A stretch of 64,000 nt of DNA from Corythucha ciliata (Eukaryota; Arthropoda; Insecta; Hemiptera; Tingidae), in NCBI GenBank assembly GCA_038030265.1, contig CM075943.1, positions 14,756,001 through 14,820,000 of the forward strand. Direction: 5' to 3'. A program made the translations under genes and the position numbers. The notes beneath the pieces were generated by a model. It did not search any database, was not told the DNA's origin, and saw nothing but the letters and a program-made list of their open reading frames with translations. How positions within the stretch are numbered: position 1 is the stretch's first letter; every line of letters begins with the position of its first letter. Positions 58,640 through 64,000 of the stretch are shown piece by piece.

Positions 58640-60598
58640 AAAAAAACTGCCTTGTCACTGAACAACTAAAAATTTCAGTTCATAGAATCGCATTAAAAAT
58701 TAGCAAACATAAAGGACTCAAATATTAAGATAGGCAGTTGGCAAATAAAGAAATTACTATAATTACTACAGTCTGGAGATAAATATTCGGTTTCAATGCT
58801 CTTCGGTAGTTGTAATTATAATAAGCGCCCGAAGAAAAACGACACACACGTTGGCTTAAACCATGGGAGGGGTCAACTTCACATTCACCACGCTACTGTA
58901 ACAAAATAATACGTCTAGTCCAAAGAACAGTATTTGAATTCTCGAATAAAGCAATAAAAGGAACGACTGTAAACAACGAAATCGCGCACACCACGAGCAT
59001 TAACCCTATGTTCTAATTAATACGAGGTAGGCATTGAGGAAATAGGTAAAAAAATAATGAGAGTCCCCGTCCGGTATCAACTTCTTTAAATTGAAGCGTT
59101 TCTAGCTGGCTCTATAATGAACGTTTTTCCGTTGAAATTATAAAATTTGCCATTCTACTAGGAGAAAATACTCGCTAGTAGCGTAGCGTGGGTGCAATTG
59201 TTGGTTTACCGCAACCCCCCCCCCCCATCATGACAAATGATTAATACATCAAGTACAAGTCGAAATAATGTGGATGGGAGAGCTCCAAACTTAGTCGTAA
59301 GCGAATAATAATTTTGTTGAAAATTTTTAACGTAAACGTTAAGAAAATTTGAAACTTCAACAATCCGCATGCATGCTCAACACGCTGGCTGATTCTAAAT
59401 TTGCATTGTCGAGATTTTAAAAAATATGTAATTTTTATTTGCTTACGTCCAGCGAGACCACGAGCAGGTGGGAGCTTGCAATGGAAAATTATCCGTTACA
59501 GGATGGTAACATTGTCCTAAAATTTTAGATCGATTTCCCCATCCATCACCCGCTAATTGGTCATGGATAAAGACTAGAGTAGGGGTGTGGATAATGCTCT
59601 AGCGAAAAAGTATACAAGATGCAGTTGCCATGCTATAACGATTTCATAATAATTATCCATTCTCGCCGGGAAGGAAGGAAGGAATGAAGGAAAGAAGGAA
59701 TGAAGGAAGGAATTGTAGTATGTTGTATAGGTAAGGATCATGAAAAAATACAATGAAAGTGTGAAAAAGTGACTAGAAAATAATGAAATATTATATCTGA
59801 AGCAGTATAACAGTGTAGGACTATAATAAAGAAAAATACTAGCAGAAAAAGTTATTAGTTACAAATCGGCTAAATTAGGGGTTTGAAATATCACGAAAAA
59901 TGGGAAAAGGAAAATAAACAGAACAGGGAAGCACATGACACATGACTAGATCGAAGGACTAGTTGTTCAGGCTTAAATACGCCCCTGGGAGGCATCTCTT
60001 TAACGAACACGTGGTCCACTAATAGGACAAAATAAGCGGATGACAGGCGATCGCCAGTCCCGTCAATTTAGTCCTCACTCCTCACTACTATAGCTGTCCA
60101 ACGTCACAAGGAGAGAGAGAAAAAAACAAAAAAACAACAACAACAATAGTTATTCGGCCTTTTCTTTTCTCTGTGCAATGTTTAATTATAACTAAAATTT
60201 GTGTGTCTTGTTTTTAGACCACCTCTACCACACTAGAAAGCAAAATAGGAAGAATCTCATGAGAGTATAACGTTTGACGCTGGTGGGGAGCACGAGATCT
60301 TGGAAAATAGGAAAGGTCTAGAAAATGACAACTATGGCGTGTGATTCACTATTATTTCTTATTTTTATTTTCTTATTTATTTATTTAAATGCCAACATAA
60401 AACAATTTGTAAGGCCACGTAAATGAAAAAAATAAAATTATCACGATACACATCAGGTACCGTTAGCAGGTATCTCATTTAAGTCGATTTAATTATTAGC
60501 CTTGAAGAGTCATAGTTTGTAATAGTTTGTAGTACAAAAGAAACACTCAAAAACCGTCAGTTAATTCGAAGAAACAAATTGACAATCGCCAGAATTTT
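58640..60598. other. intergenic, free of array repeats, no gene recognised
   Basis: Holds a GGAA-type microsatellite (59668-59713), a C-run (59215-59226) next to AGTAGCGTAGCGTGGG (59180-59195, a possible transposon end) and several AT-rich blocks. TTTATT strings near 60375-60385 could be the polyadenylation signal (minus AATAAA) of the gene that ends at 60599. Confidence 0.45.
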
Positions 60599-60952
60599 TC
60601 ACTTGTCCTGCTCCTCGGAATTCTCGCTTGGCGTAATCTCTTTCTCAGCGACACTACCGTCGGTTTTACTTATGATTCCCAATTTCCCGTCGTAGTATTT
60701 CTGGCCAAAATCAGGGAGAAATACAGTTGCAACGCTGAAATGAATAAATAAAATAAATCCAAGAAATTGAAGGAGTTAGGGCTATAGAGTGAGGGTGTGG
60801 GGCGGTACTTACGAAGCTTCACGAAGCTCGGGCGAGTAGGACTGCATGAATTGGTCGTCCGTGAATAGTTCGTCCAGTTTCAGGAGAAGTTGTTCCTTCA
60901 ATTTGTATTCGTCTTCAAAGCTGATGGCCTTTTTCCTTCGTCTTTCTTTCAG
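60599..60952 (-). CDS. last two exons of an unrecognised gene (5' part not found)
   Basis: Exons on the minus strand: 60952-60813 and 60734-60599, joined in phase across a 78-nt GT-AG intron (donor GTAAGT, acceptor TTTCAG). The 91 modelled residues start LKERRRKKAISFEDEYKL, then LLLKLDELFTDDQFMQSYS, then VATVFLPDFGQKYYDGKLG, and end in an acidic tail (SENSEEQDK, stop). The basic-acidic helices suggest an intracellular protein, but I do not recognise a family. Upstream exons should lie above 60952, where the DNA turns into A30/C31/B30 repeat, and may be outside the window. Clean splice sites and preserved frame argue that it is real. Confidence 0.6.
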
Positions 60953-60989
60953 CTGCGCGAAAAATTCTCATGTATCGCACAATTCAAAT

Positions 60990-61410
60990 ATATAAAAAAA
61001 AATGAATGCTAATTCTCAGAAAAAGTAACAGAAAACGCTATTTAACAGCTGAAACTGAGAAAAATCGCTGCAAAAACACCATCGCTGCAAAAAATCGCTG
61101 AATTCGGATACAAATGAAAAAAATAACTAAACCACCCATGTCACAGAATTGACTCCCTAAAAAGACAATTTGCACCGGGTTGACTCTTCATAAATACAAT
61201 TCCGCTCATTAGACACTTTCGATGTCCAAATATCATGGATTGAGCACACCGCAAAACCCAATTTCGTGGTTTTGGCTACTTCAATAACCAAGTTTGCCGG
61301 TTTGGCACTTTCTGAGGCCAAATTTCGCGGATTTCGTACGTCAGAAACCAATTTCGTGGGGCTGGCTCCTTTGAGACAAACCCATTTAACGGGATTTCAC
61401 ACCTTTTTAA
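60990..61410. repeat. A30-like then C31-type units
   Basis: A few A30 units to about 61110, then C31 units such as AAAACCCAATTTCGTGG and GGTTTTGGCTACTTCAA to 61400. Confidence 0.55.
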
Positions 61411-63180
61411 AGATAAATGAGCCTTAAAAATTGCCAAACTGGCAATTACCGCTCTAAAAAAAGCCCAACGGACTTCACGGCGGTTTGACAGTGGCATGCA
61501 AATGCAAATGAAAATGCATAAATAGATCATGAATCCCGCTATGAAACTGGTTGAATCTTCCATTCACGAGCTACAACTAGCTGAAACTAGCGATTCCCGC
61601 TCTAAAAGTGGCCAAGCTGTCGTAACGCGCTCTAAAAATGGGCAAACTAACAATTCGCGCTCCGCAAATCCCTAAACAGACAATTCCTGCCCTAAATATT
61701 CCAAAATCAACCATTTGCGCGCCAAAAATGCCCAAACTGACCATTCGGGCGTTGGCTTGACGGGACTAATTACGTCCTTAAAAAAGCAAAACTGACGATT
61801 CGCGCGTATTATAAATGGCCCAACAGACTTTACGTACCATAAAAATGGAAAAACTGACGATTCATGCTCTGAAAATATCACACTGGCTATTCACTCTCTA
61901 CAAATGACTATACTGACAATGATGAGTGGTTAAATTGACTATTGGCACTTTGAAAATCCCTAAGCAGATGATTCATGTCCTGAAAATGGCAAAATTGGCC
62001 ATTCGCGCTTCAGAAATAGCCATACTGAACCTTCACGCCTTGAAAATGTCTAAACTGACGATCCTGACCATAAAAACTGGCTATTTACACCCTGTAAATG
62101 GCATACATAACTCGTACCAGCAATTCACGGTTCTAAAATGGCCTAACTGATCGTTTATGCTCTACAGAGGCTAAACAGACGATTCGAGCCTTCAAAGTGG
62201 CTATCTGCACCCAAAAAATGGCCAAACAGGGCTATTCGCGCCCTTCAAGCGATAAACTGACCACTTGCGATTGCACACCGAGTATGGGCCGTCCTCACCG
62301 AACCCCCCCCCCCCCCGCAATCGAGCGTTAGCTGCATGCACCTCATGGACTAGATACACTTTTTGATTTGATTTGAAACTATAAATTGCTATAAAATTGC
62401 TTGATTGGCAAATCACGCCCTACAAATGGCTGAATGTGTTAATTCGTGTCATTGAAATTGGAGAAACTTACCATTCGTAGTGCAAAAATGGACGAACTGA
62501 GCCACCACGCCTAGAAAATGGCTAAAAATGCAGACGAGTTGTGCCCTAAAAATTGCAGAACTAATAGTTTGCGTCTTGGAGACGCCTTAACTGACGGTTC
62601 ATACCATTAAAATGCCCAATGTGACTTGCTGCTGGTTGCACCTAAAAAAGCAATTTCACGGATTTCACTGCGCCAAAAACAAATTTCCGCTCGTTCGAAC
62701 CATTGGAAAAATGGTGAATCTAGCGATTCATGCCTTATAAATTGCTAAACTAACCGTTCGCACCCTGAAATTGACTTTACGAACGATTCGTCCCCTGGAA
62801 ATAGACAAACGGACTATTCTCGCCCTAAAAATGGCTAAAAAGACGATTCGCGCCTTGGAAGTGCCTAAAATGACGACTCGCACCCTGAAAATGGCCAAAA
62901 AAGCCATTCCGAGCCATTGAAAATGGCTGAACTGATGATTCGTGGTCTAAAATAACCAAACGCCTTAAAAATTTCAATCTTCAATGTTTCGGTCTAAAAA
63001 TGGTCAAACTGGTCATTCGCGCTCTTTGGAAAGCGTCAGGGACAACGACAATTCGTCCCTTGAAAGTGGTAGAACAGACTGGACAAGCCCTAAAACGGGC
63101 TGCTGGTCGTATTGACAATTCATTGCGCCCATCCCCCACAATAATGGCTATACTGACAGATTTTCGCCCCCTTCACCTGA
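61411..63180. repeat. B30 degenerate array
   Basis: About 55 units of ATTCGCGCCCTAAAAATGG with GCTAAACTGACG. Interrupted by a C-run and unique patch at 62270-62390. Confidence 0.8.
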
Positions 63181-64000
63181 AACAGTCGAGTTCTTAAAAC
63201 TCTCAAAACAATTCCGTCCCGTAAACTGTCAATTTCGGCCGGGGAACTGTCAATTTCACCTGAGAAACTGTCTAGTTTTTCATAAATATCTGTCAATATT
63301 GTCTCAAAAACTGTCAATTTCGTCCTGGGGACTGTAATTTCTAGTTGAAACTATCACACACACTCACTGTCAATTTTGTCATATGAAGGTCAATTTCGTC
63401 ATTCAAAACTGTCAATTTCGTCGTCAAAACTATACCGATATCATTCTAAAACTGTCAATTTCACCCCCACAAACTGTCAATTTCGTCCTCGAATCTGCCA
63501 ATTTCTTCCTAGAAACTGCGTCAAGGGATTTCGGAAACTGACGGTTTCTAAGCCCCTTCACCGGAAACAGTCGAGAACTAGAAACTGTCAATTTCGTCGT
63601 TCAAAACTGTCAATTTCGCCCTATAAACTGTCAATTAAATGTTCTAAAAACTATCAATTTTGTCCTTCAAACCGCGAATTTCATCCTGGAAACTGTTAAT
63701 TTCGTCTTTTAAACTGTCGATTTCTTCCTATTATTGTCAATTTCGTCCCCGAAACAGTCACTTTCGTCGCCAAACCTATCAGTGTCGTCCTGAAACTGCC
63801 AATTTCTTCCTACAAACTGTCAATTTCGTTCAAGAATAATTCAAAACCGTCAATTTCGTCCTGGAAACTATCAACTTGCATTTGTTCGGGAAACAGTCAA
63901 TTCCTTTCTGAACTTGTCCATTTTGTCCAGGAAATTGTAAATTTCGTTGTCAAAACTATCAATGTCGTCCTAAAACTCTTAATTTCATCCTATAAACTGT
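63181..64000. repeat. D21 degenerate array, runs off the window
   Basis: AACTGTCAATTTCGTCCTGG units with spacing mostly 21-24 bp. A diverged internal duplication of CCCCTTCACC, GAAACAGTCGAG lies at 63169-63191 and 63555-63575. Confidence 0.85.

Noticed and set aside
61276..61563. 95-codon minus-strand open frame
   Set aside because: Spans C31 and B30 units; the hydrophobic start comes from a short simple repeat (AAATGCAAATG).

Overview
The window is eukaryotic nuclear DNA, most likely from an arthropod. The genes are split by short GT-AG introns (mostly about 50-600 nt). They include a beaten-path-type two-Ig protein, two insect-style neutral lipases without a C-terminal PLAT domain, an antigen-5/CAP protein and a CYP3-clan-like P450. 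Several genes have TATA or TCAGT-type starts close to the ATG. The species cannot be named from the sequence. There is no operon structure and nothing bacterial or phage-like.

Genes I could build exon by exon are: a cathepsin D-like aspartic protease (7412-9654, +); neutral lipase 1 (15894-17308, +), tail to tail with a beat-like Ig protein (17571-19085, -); a CAP/SCP secreted protein (23640-24861, -); lipase 2, a paralogue of lipase 1 with nearly the same exon lengths (40359-41664, -, first exon not found); a TMEM209-like nuclear-envelope protein (50534-51998, +); a cytochrome P450 (56816-58587, -); and the last two exons of an unrecognised gene (60599-60952, -). A decayed copy of the CAP gene's 5' end lies at about 50255-50450, just upstream of the TMEM209-like gene. 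The genes look like unrelated neighbours; the two lipases are the only paralogous pair.

Most of the rest is repeat. By eye, about 28 kb consists of four families of very degenerate short tandem repeats. I call them A30 (about 29-30 bp, core GCTAATTCGCGGCTAAAA), B30 (about 30 bp, core ATTCGCGCCCTAAAAATGG), C31 (about 31 bp, core CGAAATTTGGTTTTTGAAAG) and D21 (about 21 bp, core AACTGTCAATTTCGTCCTGG). Some arrays form the interior of terminal-inverted-repeat DNA transposons. The clearest case is 31267-33360: CAGTGGCGGAT ends and a perfect 8-bp target duplication (GGTGCATG), hAT style, filled with A30. A GGTGACCAGA-ended element (19921-20880) is filled with C31, and a CAGTAGCGTAC-ended family carries A30 at four places in a fixed orientation.

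Other notable structures are: a foldback element with a tRNA-like sequence in its loop (21481-21971) with two related copies (52.6-53.0 kb and 55.36-55.65 kb); a foldback made of about 140-bp subrepeats (4640-6310) abutting a recent 1.64-kb direct duplication (796-2440 and 3181-4825); a 670-bp palindrome built from A30 repeats (25141-25815); a TTAA-flanked MITE (19289-19632); a Harbinger-like MITE (48023-48153); and a perfect 24-bp-stem hairpin (35436-35495). The main candidate for something undescribed is the combination of array-filled TIR transposons and tRNA-in-foldback elements.
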